A stretch of DNA of 64,000 nt from NCBI RefSeq assembly GCF_000496575.1, contig NZ_AYKT01000007.1, forward strand, positions 186,001-250,000, in the 5' to 3' direction. A program made the translations under genes and the position numbers. Of this stretch, positions 45,377 through 54,714 are shown piece by piece. The notes under the pieces are model-generated. The model ran no database searches. It was not told the origin of the DNA and was given only the letters and a program-made list of their open reading frames with translations. The DNA comes from Geobacillus thermodenitrificans subsp. thermodenitrificans DSM 465 (GTDB lineage: Bacteria > Bacillota > Bacilli > Bacillales > Anoxybacillaceae). Each line of letters starts with the position of its first letter. The first letter of the stretch is position 1.

Positions 45377-46292
45377 GATTACCATAAATAGTATCAAAGT
45401 CCAAAATCATACAGATTGTTATTTTGATAACATTTATTGGCTAGTTCCCTGGTTATATTTCCTGCTGTTTTCACAAAGCCCTTGGTTAGAATCAATGTGC
45501 CAACAAACCATTCACCTAGTCGGGGCATTCGCTCGTTTGGCTCATAGCGGGCACCTTCACAAAAGCGTTTTTGTTTGCTTTCTGCTTGTAGAACAAGCAG
45601 GCGGAGAGCAGGACATTGTTTGAGGAAAAATGGTTGGTTTGTAAAATCAGAGAAAGGTAGAGTTGTGGTTTCGTTCATGGATAGAAAAAGTGGAGCGTGA
45701 TGAGGATAGAGAACATCGCTCGTCATTGTTGATATTGAAGGGTGCAGTCCTCCGATCAATGGTGAGCGAGGAGTCGCGCTTTTGACGCGTTTTGCAGTGT
45801 TCAGGTGTTCACCGTGAAAATCGAACGACTGAGACTGGCTGTTGCCTGGCTTTCTCTTGTACAAGCTTCTATGGGAAGGGAATAGGCTCTTTGATGCTAT
45901 TGGATGAGTGGTTGATCGTTGTCCATTTCTTTTACCAAGTCAGCGACGGGTATTTGAGGAGAAGAATCGAATGGTCTTTGAGAAGAAATACGACGGTGTC
46001 GATGCGTCGTTTGGAAGCAGTGGTTTTATCAGTGGAAGTCCGTAATGTATACATCGGGCTCTTGATTCTGTCACAATGCGCTGAGCGATTTGAGCAAAAT
46101 GTCTTTGGCATGGTACCAAGAATCCCGACCGCCATCGTCTCAATTTCTACCGCTTGCTGGATCGGTTGTCATCTGCTATCACGATTAGAAACACGGTGTC
46201 CGTTCGCTAGAGACGAATGGCGGCCTTATGAATATTGAAACTTCGTTAAAAGAAGACTTCTCGCGTAGGCGATTAGGTGCTTTCGGTTGTCC
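45377..46292. other. 900-base stretch without a supported gene
   Basis: Long open frames exist on both strands (45394-45864 minus, 45792-46238 plus), but they overlap, lack ribosome sites, and have unlikely compositions with many cysteines, arginines and serines. It is probably decayed DNA continuing from the toxin locus. No transposase or phage gene is recognisable. Confidence 0.4.
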
Positions 46293-46790
46293 TCACGGCC
46301 GGATGAACACTTCCGTTCCGTTTGGGACGATGGAAGCGAGTTCGAGCACGTCTTTGTTGTGCATGCGGATGCACCCTCTCGATACGTATTTACCGATGGA
46401 GGACGGGTCGTTCGTACCGTGAATGCCATAATGGATTTTAGATAAGCTGAGCCACATCGCGCCGAACGGACCGCCCGGGTTGGGTTGGCGGTTGACGATG
46501 ACAAAATCACCGACAGGCGTGGCGGTAACCATTTTGCCGACACCAACGGGGTAGGTGCGGATTGTTCTTCCTCTATCTTTCAATATGAGTTGTCGGCGGC
46601 TGATAGATATATGGATTGTGTACGGAATCGATCCTTTTGCCGGAAGGTGAGGGATGATGATCTCTTGTCCAGGGAAGATGATGGATGAGGCGGTGAGACC
46701 GTTGGCGCGAAGCAGCGCCTCCACTGATGTGCGGTAGTCTCTGGCGATGGAAGAGATCGTTTCCCCGCGTTTGACAATATGTTTGTACAT
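46293..46790 (-). CDS. L,D-transpeptidase with LysM domain (YkuD-type)
   Basis: 165 residues. An N-terminal LysM domain (about 1-48, [19 protein letters not shown]) binds peptidoglycan. It is followed by a YkuD catalytic domain with [10 protein letters not shown] and SRGCIRM, whose cysteine (about 142) and histidines form the active site. It should make or edit 3-3 cross-links or anchor spore-wall components, as YkuD does in Bacillus. There is no signal peptide, as in YkuD of the spore. It is transcribed alone, and AGGAG precedes the start. Confidence 0.9.
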   Translation of the reverse strand: MYKHIVKRGETISSIARDYRTSVEALLRANGLTASSIIFPGQEIIIPHLPAKGSIPYTIHISISRRQLILKDRGRTIRTYPVGVGKMVTATPVGDFVIVNRQPNPGGPFGAMWLSLSKIHYGIHGTNDPSSIGKYVSRGCIRMHNKDVLELASIVPNGTEVFIRP

Positions 46791-47094
46791 GGGCTGTCAC
46801 TCCTTTGTTCGCTCGACGGAGAAACCCGTTCGGGTGCATGATACATTAATGTATGAGAAAATCCTAGAAAGGTTGCCAAACGAATGAGGAAACCGTTCTC
46901 TTCGCTAGAGTAGTGGTGAAAATCCGTTTTTTTCCTTCCAACGATCGTTCTTGAACAAAAAGAAACATAGCGAATGAATGAAGAGAGCGATAACGATCAC
47001 CAGGCGGTGATGCGCTTCGCTCGTATATGTGGATGTTTTGAGTGGAAAAAAATGATGCTGGCTTCCCTTCAAGACCGTATGGAGTAGTAAAAGC
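46791..47094. other. Gap between two minus-strand genes
   Basis: About 300 bases. I see no gene, clear promoter hexamers or terminator. Minus-strand frames here are shadows without ribosome sites. Confidence 0.4.
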
Positions 47095-47571
47095 TCATGA
47101 CGAATCGTAAGGGAATAAGATGCTCCATTTCCCGTTCTCCTTGGCGACAAATACGTCTTGATGGAGTTCAAACACGCCAAAAGTGCTATGGAATGTCTGG
47201 ATGACACGGATACGGTAGACATCTTGTAACGGTTTGTGTTCACCTGACATCGACCACGAAGCCAAGTGTTCCGCCTCGTCAAGGCGGTACTCAAACGTCT
47301 CGACGTCGAAGTCTTGCATAAAGACATGGGCGCGGCGTTGAATGTAAACATCTTTTGGAAATTTCTTTTTCATTTGTGGATGAAACAGTTCCCACGAGCT
47401 GCCGAAGTCCCCCGCCTGTTCGTAGCGGTAAAATGCCTTAACGACTTGTTTGGCTTCATGGCGTTCGTTGGATAGAAACAATGACAGCACAACAGCGAGC
47501 AAGGCGACGGCGGTAAGGATGGTTACTCCCGTCTGTGCGGAGATCGTTTTTTGGCGGTAGCGTGGAACCAT
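47095..47571 (-). CDS. Membrane-anchored protein with NTF2-like extracytoplasmic domain
   Basis: 158 residues. A basic N-terminus and one membrane segment (about 15-35, TGVTILTAVALLAVVLSLFL) are followed by an extracytoplasmic domain. The region AKQVVKAFYRYEQAGDFGSSWELFHPQMKKKF resembles the first helices of NTF2/SnoaL-like folds, and the end has YRIRVIQTFHSTFG and KENGKWSILF, typical closing strands of that fold. The function is unknown. The gene is monocistronic and divergent from the EamA transporter. Confidence 0.7.
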   Translation of the reverse strand: MVPRYRQKTISAQTGVTILTAVALLAVVLSLFLSNERHEAKQVVKAFYRYEQAGDFGSSWELFHPQMKKKFPKDVYIQRRAHVFMQDFDVETFEYRLDEAEHLASWSMSGEHKPLQDVYRIRVIQTFHSTFGVFELHQDVFVAKENGKWSILFPYDSS

Positions 47572-47708
47572 CGGTTTTCTCTCCTCTCTACTATTACCAT
47601 ATGCCGAGTCGGCGGCGGATATGGGTTGTTTGGCTGTTTTTGGAGAAGCGGGGAACAGTTTGGTTAGTTGCGGCTGTATTTTTAGTCAAAAAATCGATTC
47701 GGATGTAG

Positions 47709-47822
47709 TAAAATAAATGGAAGAAGTAATGGTGGAACAAAAAGCGTCCGAACCCTTATGACGAGGGGGCGTTCGCAAGCATGAGGGTGGATAGACGGAG
47801 CGTAAATCGGCTCCGTTTTTCC
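47709..47822 (+). promoter_or_regulatory. Structured leader with terminator before the EamA transporter gene
   Basis: A -10-like TAAAAT at 47709-47714 is followed by a leader with a possible hairpin: CGTCC (47745-47749) and CCCTT (47753-47757) against AGGGGGCG (47764-47771). An intrinsic terminator then follows: ACGGAGC (47795-47801) with GCTCCGT (47810-47816) and a T run. The terminator is 45 bases before the coding start and not after any gene on this strand, so this looks like transcription attenuation. No known riboswitch class was matched by eye. Confidence 0.55.
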
Positions 47823-47867
47823 TTTGGCATTCCACCGAGAACACAGCTCTAGGAGAGGTCGAGGGTG

Positions 47868-48806
47868 ATGCGGAAATCATACATTTATGCGCTGCTGGTT
47901 GGGATCATGGTCGCTTGGGGATTGAACGTGACGGCGTTGAAAATTCTTGTTGAGCACTTTTCCCCGGTGACCTTGACGGCGCTAAGGATTTTCACGGCTG
48001 GTGTAGTCGTGCTTTTGTTTTTATGGGGGATTGGACGGCTCGGAAAAGTCGGCTGGAAAGAAGCGAAACAGATCGGCTTGGCCGCTATGTTTAGTGTCGT
48101 TGCTCACCACTTTTTCCTTGCAGTGGGGCTGACGAGAACGACGGCGGTCAATGCGGGTCTAGTTTTAGGGATGGTGCCGCTTGTCACGGCGCTGTTGGCG
48201 ATGGTGTTTTTAGGCCAGCGCCCGACGATGTTTCGGCTCCTTGGCATCACGCTCGGGTTTTTTGGCGTTATGTTTGTCGTTGCGAACGGCAACGGTGGCC
48301 TTGGTCATTTGTCGGTCGGCGATGTATACGTGTTTTTGGCCGTCTTGGCGCAAGGGATTAGCTTTATTATGATCAAAAAGGCGACGGTCGACGCGCGCGT
48401 CATGACGGGGTGGATGCTTATCTTTGGGTCGCTTTGGCTGTTTGTCCTAGGTTTGGTGCTTGAGCCCCGTGGTTTGTCCAGTTTGAAGGAGGGCACACCG
48501 TTGCTTTGGACGATTTTCCTCGCTTCGGCCGTCGTGGCGACAGCGCTGGGCCATATGTTTTACAACCAAGCCGTTCAACATCTCGGTCCGGCTGAGTCGG
48601 CGGTGTTTATCAACCTCAATCCGTTCTTTTCGCTGCTTGGGGCGCATTGGTTGCTCGACGAGCCCGTTTCGTGGGCGCAAGGGCTAGGCTTTGTGCTGAT
48701 CGTGGCAGGTGTCGTTCTCGGCAGCGGAGGAATGGATGACGTAAGCGCCCGCTTTCGCCGTACGAATGTCGCGACAAGAGGCGGGAGAAAGGCGGGGATG
48801 TGGTAA
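47868..48806 (+). CDS. EamA (DMT) family transporter
   Basis: 312 residues with ten predicted membrane segments in two EamA repeats: AWGLNVTALKILVEHFSPV in the first, and GHMFYNQAVQHLGPAESAVFINL in the second. These proteins export or import small metabolites such as amino acids and purines; the substrate is not predictable. AGGAGAGG is well placed for ATG 47868, one codon after a possible GTG. The upstream terminator-containing leader suggests control by premature termination. The final 30 residues are a basic cytoplasmic tail. Confidence 0.88.
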   Translation: MRKSYIYALLVGIMVAWGLNVTALKILVEHFSPVTLTALRIFTAGVVVLLFLWGIGRLGKVGWKEAKQIGLAAMFSVVAHHFFLAVGLTRTTAVNAGLVLGMVPLVTALLAMVFLGQRPTMFRLLGITLGFFGVMFVVANGNGGLGHLSVGDVYVFLAVLAQGISFIMIKKATVDARVMTGWMLIFGSLWLFVLGLVLEPRGLSSLKEGTPLLWTIFLASAVVATALGHMFYNQAVQHLGPAESAVFINLNPFFSLLGAHWLLDEPVSWAQGLGFVLIVAGVVLGSGGMDDVSARFRRTNVATRGGRKAGMW

Positions 48807-49215
48807 CGCGTTCTCCCGCTTCGGTGTAATGTGTTCAGAGGGAAAAGCAACAAGAATGGATGCGAGGGTCACGGAGTAGAAAAGGGGTTGTCGCCTCTTG
48901 AATGGGGGCGACTTTTTTTGTGCCATAGGCAGGGGGCTTCATGAGAGCGACGGGGAAATACGATAGTGACCACTCACAATCAGTCATTTTGCGGAATTTA
49001 TGTTTCTCTTTCGCCCAGATACGCATGAGCATATCGATTTTACGCATTTGAGGACGTGCAGAACAAGAAAAAACGGTAAATGGTGATGAAAGGAGCAGCA
49101 AACGATTCATGAATTGACGGGATTGCCTGTGAATGGATGAAATCCGACGCCTGCAACTGAAGAGGAGTGAATCGCTAACGTTCGGCAAACCGGCAGGGCC
49201 AAAGAGAGCCCCGCC
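48807..49215. other. Gap between convergent genes
   Basis: About 400 bases without a supported gene. Minus-strand frames at 48684-48926 and 48835-49188 lack ribosome sites. Near the right edge, the minus strand reads GGCGGGGC TCTCTTTG GCCCTGCC, an 8-bp stem with a weak T tract, possibly the end of the LacI-type gene. Confidence 0.4.
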
Positions 49216-50229
49216 CTAACGCTTTGGTTTCGCCGCTGTCGATTCCCGTTTGATGAGTTTCGTCGATAATAACACTTCCTGAAATGGTTCGTCCGGATTG
49301 TCCCACCGCCACCGTAACAATTCCACGGCTCGTTTGCCGTATCGCTTCAGATCGATGTCGACGGTTGTAATTTTCGGCGTGGCGATTTGCGATAGTTGTC
49401 CGTTATCAAAGCTACAGACGGAGACATCGCCAGGTACGTTCAGGCCGTATTGTTGGAGGCTGGTGCTGACGAAAAAGCCTAATCCGTCATTGACGCAAAA
49501 CCAGGCGGTTGGTTGCTGCTTTAGCTCTCGTATGTAGTTGGCGATCGCTGTTTCGTCCTCTTGTGCGTGGCAAAATATCCATTCCTCGTTCGGTTTCACC
49601 CCGTAATCTTTCAACGCCAATAAATACCCTTCATACCGTTCTTGATAGCTCGGTGAATAGTGAATGTCGCCGACAAACGCAATATCGGTATGGTTGAGCT
49701 CCAACAAATGCTGGACAGCGATGTAGGCGCCGAATCGATTGTTTGTCAGCACCGCATCAGCGGAAATGTTCGGATGATGGTGATCGACAAGGACGGTCGG
49801 GATGCCGGTTGAGACCACTTTTTGGATGTATTCGGTGCTGATATGGGAAAGAATGATGACGCCGTCAACGAGCTTTTCCTCGATGAACGAAGGCAACAGA
49901 CGTTGTTGTTTTTGTTGCTCGTTGACCGACTGAATGTGTAGCTTCATGCCATGTGATAGCGCTTCCTGTTCGATGCTCAAGTAAATTTCGCCGAAAAATT
50001 TCAGCGAAAATGCGCGGTCTGAAGCGATGAGGGCGATTTGCTTCGGCGGCTCCTCGCGATGTTTCGAGCGAGAGGAGGGATATTCATACCCCATTTCTTT
50101 CGCGACACGCTTTACAAGCTGCCTCGTTTCTTCGCTCACCCCTTCTTTGCCTCGCAGCGCTTGAGAGACGGAGTTTTTAGAAATGTTGAGCCGATCAGCG
50201 ATGTCTTGCATGGTGACCCGTTTTTTCAT
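49216..50229 (-). CDS. LacI-family transcriptional regulator
   Basis: 337 residues. The DNA-binding head has VTMQDIADRLNISKNSVSQALRG, and the hinge follows near residue 60. The periplasmic-binding-like effector domain (about 65-335) includes LVDGVIILSHISTEY, AYIAVQHLLELNHTDIAFVG and ISVCSFDNGQL-type elements. It is divergent from a sugar ABC importer/GH130 operon and most likely represses it. A 14-bp palindrome of LacI-operator type lies in the shared promoter region. Confidence 0.9.
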   Translation of the reverse strand: MKKRVTMQDIADRLNISKNSVSQALRGKEGVSEETRQLVKRVAKEMGYEYPSSRSKHREEPPKQIALIASDRAFSLKFFGEIYLSIEQEALSHGMKLHIQSVNEQQKQQRLLPSFIEEKLVDGVIILSHISTEYIQKVVSTGIPTVLVDHHHPNISADAVLTNNRFGAYIAVQHLLELNHTDIAFVGDIHYSPSYQERYEGYLLALKDYGVKPNEEWIFCHAQEDETAIANYIRELKQQPTAWFCVNDGLGFFVSTSLQQYGLNVPGDVSVCSFDNGQLSQIATPKITTVDIDLKRYGKRAVELLRWRWDNPDEPFQEVLLSTKLIKRESTAAKPKR

Positions 50230-50433
50230 TCGCTATCTCCACCTGTTCACTCTTTTTGCCTTTTCGGCTATTTGAAGTGCGATAAGGATGACGATTGTCA
50301 TCGCTTTCCTATCCCTGATTATAGGTCGGAATATCCAAAACGATTTCTGTTTTTGCTTTTTCTTCGTTCCATTATACCTCCTTGTGAAACTGAACGGTAT
50401 TCAAAACATCGGAAAAGTATATACAGGATGTCA

Positions 50434-50447
50434 TTGTAACGTTACAA
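50434..50447. promoter_or_regulatory. LacI-type operator palindrome
   Basis: TTGTAACGTTACAA is a perfect palindrome with the central CG typical of LacI-family operators. It lies between the divergent regulator and importer genes, 80 bases upstream of the likely -35 of the importer promoter, and may autoregulate the LacI gene. Confidence 0.7.
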
Positions 50448-50516
50448 AATGAAGTTGTCAAGTTTGTTAGTCATGAAAAATATCATTATTTTTTTGCTTT
50501 TTTCCGAAAAATAAGT

Positions 50517-50545
50517 TGACTATTCGGTTTCATCGTGAAATAATG
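50517..50545 (+). promoter_or_regulatory. Sigma-A-like promoter of the ABC/GH130 operon
   Basis: TTGACT at 50517-50522 and AATAAT at 50540-50545 each match the consensus at five of six positions, with a 17-base spacer. Confidence 0.6.
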
Positions 50546-50656
50546 TGTTTGTAATGTATAAAAATATAGTTACAAAGATTGTTTTTTAGTTGACAAGATT
50601 GTCTGCCTTAGTGATCTGTCAGGGAAAGGAGAGACATTGTCCAAATCAATTGTTTG

Positions 50657-50670
50657 TGTAAGCGTTTTAA
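50657..50670 (+). promoter_or_regulatory. cre-like CcpA site
   Basis: TGTAAGCGTTTTAA matches the cre consensus at 13 of 14 positions and lies in the leader 35 bases before the binding-protein gene, a usual place for a CcpA roadblock. It might also serve the local LacI-family regulator. Confidence 0.6.
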
Positions 50671-50704
50671 TCATCTGCTCATTCATATAAGGGGGGAATA
50701 AACG

Positions 50705-52030
50705 ATGAAAAAGCGCAAGTGGTTTAAGCTCGTTTCGGTGTTACTTGCCGCTGTGGTGATCGGAACGGGCTGCCAAGGACAAGCAGGAAATGAGCAAGGA
50801 GAGGGGAAGCAAAGTTCAACCGTGCAGATTGATTTTTGGGCAGCGCCGAACCCGACGCAACAAGCGTTCTGGAAGAAGATGGCCGACCGCTATATGGAAG
50901 AGCATAAACATGTGAAAATCAAAGTATCGCCGATGCCGGAAAGCCCTTCTTCGGAGGCGGGCATTCAGTCCGCCATTGCTGCAGGAAACGCACCGGTCCT
51001 TTCGGAAAACATCTCGCGTGGTTTTGCCGCGCAATTGGCGGAAAGCCGGGCGATTGTGCCCATGGATCAATTTGACGGATTTGACGATTTACTTCGCAAG
51101 CGGCAAATGGAAACGACGATTTCCACTTGGAAATTTGCTGATGGACATCAGTATGTACTGCCGATTTACTCGAACGCCATGCTGTTTGGTTGGCGAATCG
51201 ATCTATTGAAAGAGTTAGGATATAACGAGCCACCGAAAACATATAGCGAAGTCCTTGAGGTCGGCAAAAAGCTAAAAGAAAAATATCCAGACAAGTTTTT
51301 GTGGGCGAGAGCCGATTTGGCCAAACCGACATGGTGGGCAAGATGGTTTGACTTCTTTATGCTGTATAACGCCGCGTCGAATGGAACGCATTTTATTGAT
51401 GGGAATAAACTGAGCGCGGATCGCGACGCGGGAGTAAAAACACTTCAATTCTTTGCGGATTTAAGTAAAAATCAACTAGTACTGACGAGGGAGACGAAAG
51501 ATCCGTTTGAAAACGGCACGTCGGTGATGGTCGATTTAGGACCATGGACGTTCCCTTATTGGGCGGAGAAGTTTCCGGAAATGAAATTTAACGAAACATA
51601 CGTTTTATCCATGCCGCCGGTGCCGGATGGAATGGATCCAGCGCAAGCAAAAACGTTTGCCGATACAAAAGGGCTAGTCATTTACGCTTCAGCGACGAAA
51701 GAGCAACAACAAGCCGCGTTCGATTTCGTCAAATGGGTGTACTCTGACCCACAAAACGATTTGGAATGGCTGAAAGAGACGAATTTGCCGCCAGCGCGGG
51801 ATGATTTGTCAACGAACGAGGCGTTTGTCTCCTATTTTGAGGAAAATCCGCAGTTGAAACTGTATGCGGAAAATATCCCGAATGCGTTGCCGCCGATGGA
51901 TAATGCCCAAATGGTTGAAATTCAAGAATTGATCGGCAAACAAGCGTTGAACCCCGTTGTTAAAGGGGAGAAAACCCCTGAAAAAGCTTGGAAGGATATG
52001 GAGAAAGCGATCGATGGGGTGTTAAAGTAA
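50705..52030 (+). CDS. extracellular sugar-binding lipoprotein
   Basis: 441 residues. The signal peptide ends with the lipobox VIGTGC, cysteine 23, then a Q/G/E linker. The body is a family 1 solute-binding protein with VQIDFWAAPNPTQQAFWKKM, ILPIYS-like YVLPIYSNAMLFGWRIDLLK and FDFVKWVYSDPQNDLEW. AAGGGGGGAATAAACG gives a strong start at 50705. It should feed the two permeases that follow. Given the GH130 and DUF1861 genes at the end of the operon, a beta-mannoside oligosaccharide is the likely ligand; this is inferred from context. Confidence 0.9.
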   Translation: MKKRKWFKLVSVLLAAVVIGTGCQGQAGNEQGEGKQSSTVQIDFWAAPNPTQQAFWKKMADRYMEEHKHVKIKVSPMPESPSSEAGIQSAIAAGNAPVLSENISRGFAAQLAESRAIVPMDQFDGFDDLLRKRQMETTISTWKFADGHQYVLPIYSNAMLFGWRIDLLKELGYNEPPKTYSEVLEVGKKLKEKYPDKFLWARADLAKPTWWARWFDFFMLYNAASNGTHFIDGNKLSADRDAGVKTLQFFADLSKNQLVLTRETKDPFENGTSVMVDLGPWTFPYWAEKFPEMKFNETYVLSMPPVPDGMDPAQAKTFADTKGLVIYASATKEQQQAAFDFVKWVYSDPQNDLEWLKETNLPPARDDLSTNEAFVSYFEENPQLKLYAENIPNALPPMDNAQMVEIQELIGKQALNPVVKGEKTPEKAWKDMEKAIDGVLK

Positions 52031-52031
52031 C

Positions 52032-52910
52032 ATGAATAAGCACACGGCAAAAGTGGGTTGGCTGCTCGCCAGCCCATACCTTATCTATTCCGCTATTTTC
52101 TTTTTAATCCCTTTATTTTGGGCGTTATATCTCGCCTTTACGAACTGGAACTTGATTTCTCCAGAATATGAGACAGTAGGGGTTCAAAATTTTATCGATG
52201 CGTTGTTCAGTCCGAGTGTGCGGGCTGCGTTTTGGGTGACGTACAAGTTTATGCTGATGTTTGTGCCGATCGTTATCGCTGGCTCGCTGATTTTGGCGTT
52301 GATCATTCATCATCTGCCACGGTGGAAAGGGCTCTTTGCCGTTGGGTATTTTTTGCCGTACTTAGCGTCAGGAGTAGCATCGGCGATTGTCGTCAAAGGG
52401 GTTATTTCTTATAACAGTCCGTTCAATCAATTTTTGCGAGATGTGTTTGGTCTCGATATTGACTGGCTCGGGTCTCCGACCTTGGCGGCGCTAGTGATCG
52501 TGCTGATGATGGCGTGGAAGTTTGTCGGTTACTATGCGCTCTTGTTTTTATCGGGTCTTGAAAGTATTCCGAAAGAAGTCTATGAGGCGGCTGAAATCGA
52601 CGGTGCGGTCGGCTGGAAGCGGGTTTGGCACGTGACTATTCCAATGCTGTACCCTTCGTTTTATACGGTGACGATTTTAGCAGTCGGCTTGATGTTTGGC
52701 ATTTTCACGGAGCCATATGTGTTGACGGGCGGCGGGCCGGAGTATGCGACCCATACGTGGCAGCTAGAGATTTACAACCAGGCGTTTGAAAAATTAAACG
52801 CAGGTTACGGAACGGCGGTCGCGATCATCAATTCGATCGTCACCTTTGCGTCGATTTTCATCTTTCGCAAGCTGTTGGAAAAATGGGGTGGCAGACATGG
52901 TTGGGAGTAA
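52032..52910 (+). CDS. carbohydrate ABC transporter permease (CUT1, MalF-type)
   Basis: 292 residues, six membrane segments beginning VGWLLASPYLIYSAIFFLIP. The EAA loop is KEVYEAAEIDGAVGWKRVWH, and TGGGPEYATHTWQLEIY replaces the more usual TNGGP. It begins one base after the binding-protein stop and overlaps the next permease by 14 bases. ATPase energy probably comes from a shared subunit encoded elsewhere. Confidence 0.9.
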   Translation: MNKHTAKVGWLLASPYLIYSAIFFLIPLFWALYLAFTNWNLISPEYETVGVQNFIDALFSPSVRAAFWVTYKFMLMFVPIVIAGSLILALIIHHLPRWKGLFAVGYFLPYLASGVASAIVVKGVISYNSPFNQFLRDVFGLDIDWLGSPTLAALVIVLMMAWKFVGYYALLFLSGLESIPKEVYEAAEIDGAVGWKRVWHVTIPMLYPSFYTVTILAVGLMFGIFTEPYVLTGGGPEYATHTWQLEIYNQAFEKLNAGYGTAVAIINSIVTFASIFIFRKLLEKWGGRHGWE

Positions 52911-53727
52911 ACGATGGAAGGTTGGCTTGCTTTATGTGCTGGCGTTTGCGGTTTTGTTCGTCATGGTTTTCCCGTATTTGTATATGGTGTTAGGCTCGCT
53001 TGCTCCATGGGATGAAGTCGATCGAAAGTTGATTCCGTCGTCATTGACATTACGCTCGTATGAATGGCTGTTTCAAGGCGGTGAAGATGTCGTGCCGCGG
53101 CCGTGGCTTCGGGCGTTTTTCAACAGTTTGCTTGTCACATCGGCATCAACGCTTCTTATGCTGGTGACGGCGGTGATGGTCGGATATGCGTTGTCGAAAG
53201 TGACCTTTAAGGGGAGACAATGGGTCAATAACGCGATTTTGTTTCAAATGTTTTATCCGTCGATCATTTTGTTGATTCCGCTGTTTTTGATCGTCCGGTA
53301 TTTCGGCTGGTACAACACGTATTGGGCGATGATCTTGCCGAAGGCCGTCAACTTGTGGGCGATCTTTATGTATACGAACTTTTTCCGCAGCATTCCTGAT
53401 GAATTGATCGAAGCGGCCAAGATGGATGGGGCAGGACATCTCACCATCATTCGCCGCATTATCTGGCCGATGTCGCGCTCGATCACAACGATTATTTTCT
53501 TGTTCCTTTTCATGGAACGATGGGTGGAACTTCTTTGGGATATGCTGGTCGTCAATAACGAAAAGATGTTGACATTAAATGTATTGTTGGCGCAAATGTT
53601 TGGGCCGTATGGGGGGTATCCGGGGCCAATGTATGCCGCCTCAGTGTTACTCACGCTGCCGATTTTGATTTTGTTCATTTTGTTTAGCAAGAATTTTAAA
53701 GAAGGTATGCAGTTCATATTAAAATAA
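52897..53727 (+). CDS. carbohydrate ABC transporter permease (CUT1, MalG-type)
   Basis: 276 residues from ATG 52897, which follows GGGGTGG at good spacing; the frame is open from 52846, inside the previous gene. Six membrane segments are expected. The EAA loop is DELIEAAKMDGAGHLTIIRR, and the C-terminus FSKNFKEGMQFILK is typical of MalG-type subunits. Overlap with the MalF-type gene indicates translational coupling. Confidence 0.9.
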   Translation: MVGSKRWKVGLLYVLAFAVLFVMVFPYLYMVLGSLAPWDEVDRKLIPSSLTLRSYEWLFQGGEDVVPRPWLRAFFNSLLVTSASTLLMLVTAVMVGYALSKVTFKGRQWVNNAILFQMFYPSIILLIPLFLIVRYFGWYNTYWAMILPKAVNLWAIFMYTNFFRSIPDELIEAAKMDGAGHLTIIRRIIWPMSRSITTIIFLFLFMERWVELLWDMLVVNNEKMLTLNVLLAQMFGPYGGYPGPMYAASVLLTLPILILFILFSKNFKEGMQFILK

Positions 53728-53766
53728 TGAAACATCACGATGGAAAAGAGAGCAGGGAGAGACGTT

Positions 53767-54714
53767 ATGCAGACGAGGATGCCGACAATGAAAACATGCA
53801 AAACATTGCTTGAGGAGCTCGCGCGTGCTCCACGACCGTTTCGAGCGGAGAAGCTGGCATTTGCCGGTGTTGGAGGTCGCGATGTGTACAACATTTCCGC
53901 GCCGTTCGAAGATGACGGTGAGTGGGTGATTGCCGGACGGGTGGAAGAGAGGGATAGCGAGCAGTCGGAAGTTTACTTTTTTGTCGAACGTGAGGGAACA
54001 TGGGTGCCGCGCGAAGGGGCCCCGGTGTTCGCGTTGCAGGATCCGTTTATTTCGCGTGTGCACGGGCATCTCGTGTTTGGTGGGGTGGAGACGTTTCCGC
54101 ACCCTGTGCTTCATGGGAAGTTATATTGGCGGACGGTGTTTTATCGTGGAAAAACGATGAATGAATTGATGCACTTTTTTACTGGACCTGATGGAATGAA
54201 GGATATTCGGCTTGTTGAATTGCGGGATGGATCTGTCGGTGTGTTCACTCGCCCACAAGGTGAAAAAGGTGGTCGCGGAAAAATTGGGTTCACCCGCGTC
54301 GGCTCGCTCGATGAACTGACGGTCAAAGCGATTCAAGACGCTCCTTTGATTCACGGTCAGTTTACCGATGAAGAATGGGGAGGCGTGAATGAAGCGCATT
54401 TGCTTGCCAATGGACTTGTCGGTGTCCTTGGTCATATCGCTTGTTTCGATCAGGAACGGAACCGTCATTATTATCCGATGGTATTTGCGTTCAATCCAGA
54501 TACTGGGGAAGCGTCGGAAATGGAGTTGATCGCCACAAGGTCTCATTTCCTCGATGGGCCGGCGAAACGCCCCGATTTGGCAGACGTTGTATTCAGCGGC
54601 GGACTCGTGCGCAAAGGGGATGGCACAGCTGATTTTTACGCTGGAACAAGCGATGCCGAAGCACAAAAGCTAACGATTGTTGATCCATTTATGAAATACG
54701 AGAGGCAGGGATGA
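53767..54714 (+). CDS. DUF1861 protein, GT108-type mannoside enzyme (copy 1)
   Basis: 315 residues from ATG 53767, after AGGGAG. It belongs to the DUF1861 family, a five-bladed beta-propeller related to GH130; visible blocks are GRDVYNISAPFEDDGEWV, FALQDPFISRVHGHLVFGG, PDGMKDIRLVELRDG and NEAHLLANGLVGVLGHIAC. As I recall, the Leishmania members are the MTP mannosyltransferase/phosphorylases (CAZy GT108) that build and degrade beta-1,2-mannan. It overlaps a GH130 gene by four bases and ends an importer operon, so a role in beta-mannoside phosphorolysis or synthesis is likely. A close paralogue is encoded at 59792. Confidence 0.82.
   Translation: MQTRMPTMKTCKTLLEELARAPRPFRAEKLAFAGVGGRDVYNISAPFEDDGEWVIAGRVEERDSEQSEVYFFVEREGTWVPREGAPVFALQDPFISRVHGHLVFGGVETFPHPVLHGKLYWRTVFYRGKTMNELMHFFTGPDGMKDIRLVELRDGSVGVFTRPQGEKGGRGKIGFTRVGSLDELTVKAIQDAPLIHGQFTDEEWGGVNEAHLLANGLVGVLGHIACFDQERNRHYYPMVFAFNPDTGEASEMELIATRSHFLDGPAKRPDLADVVFSGGLVRKGDGTADFYAGTSDAEAQKLTIVDPFMKYERQG

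Larger units (their letters stand above)
50230..50704. other. Divergent regulatory region of the LacI gene and ABC operon
   Basis: These 475 bases hold no gene. They are AT-rich, with a LacI-type operator, a sigma-A-like promoter and a cre-like site, listed separately. A second TTGACA occurs at 50592, but without a good -10. The leader between promoter and start is about 160 bases. Confidence 0.6.

Noticed and set aside
45394-45864. A 156-codon minus-strand open frame after the toxin remnant
   Set aside because: No ribosome site, no family resemblance, and it overlaps another open frame on the other strand; treated as decayed DNA.
47730-47822. T-box riboswitch, suggested by GGTGGAAC and GGGTGGA words
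   Set aside because: The leader is too short for a T-box, there is no Stem I, and the T-box core TGGNACCGCG is absent.
53719-54666. Long minus-strand open frames across the first DUF1861 gene
   Set aside because: These are shadows of the high-GC coding frame; similar shadows appear opposite the paralogue at 59831-60493.
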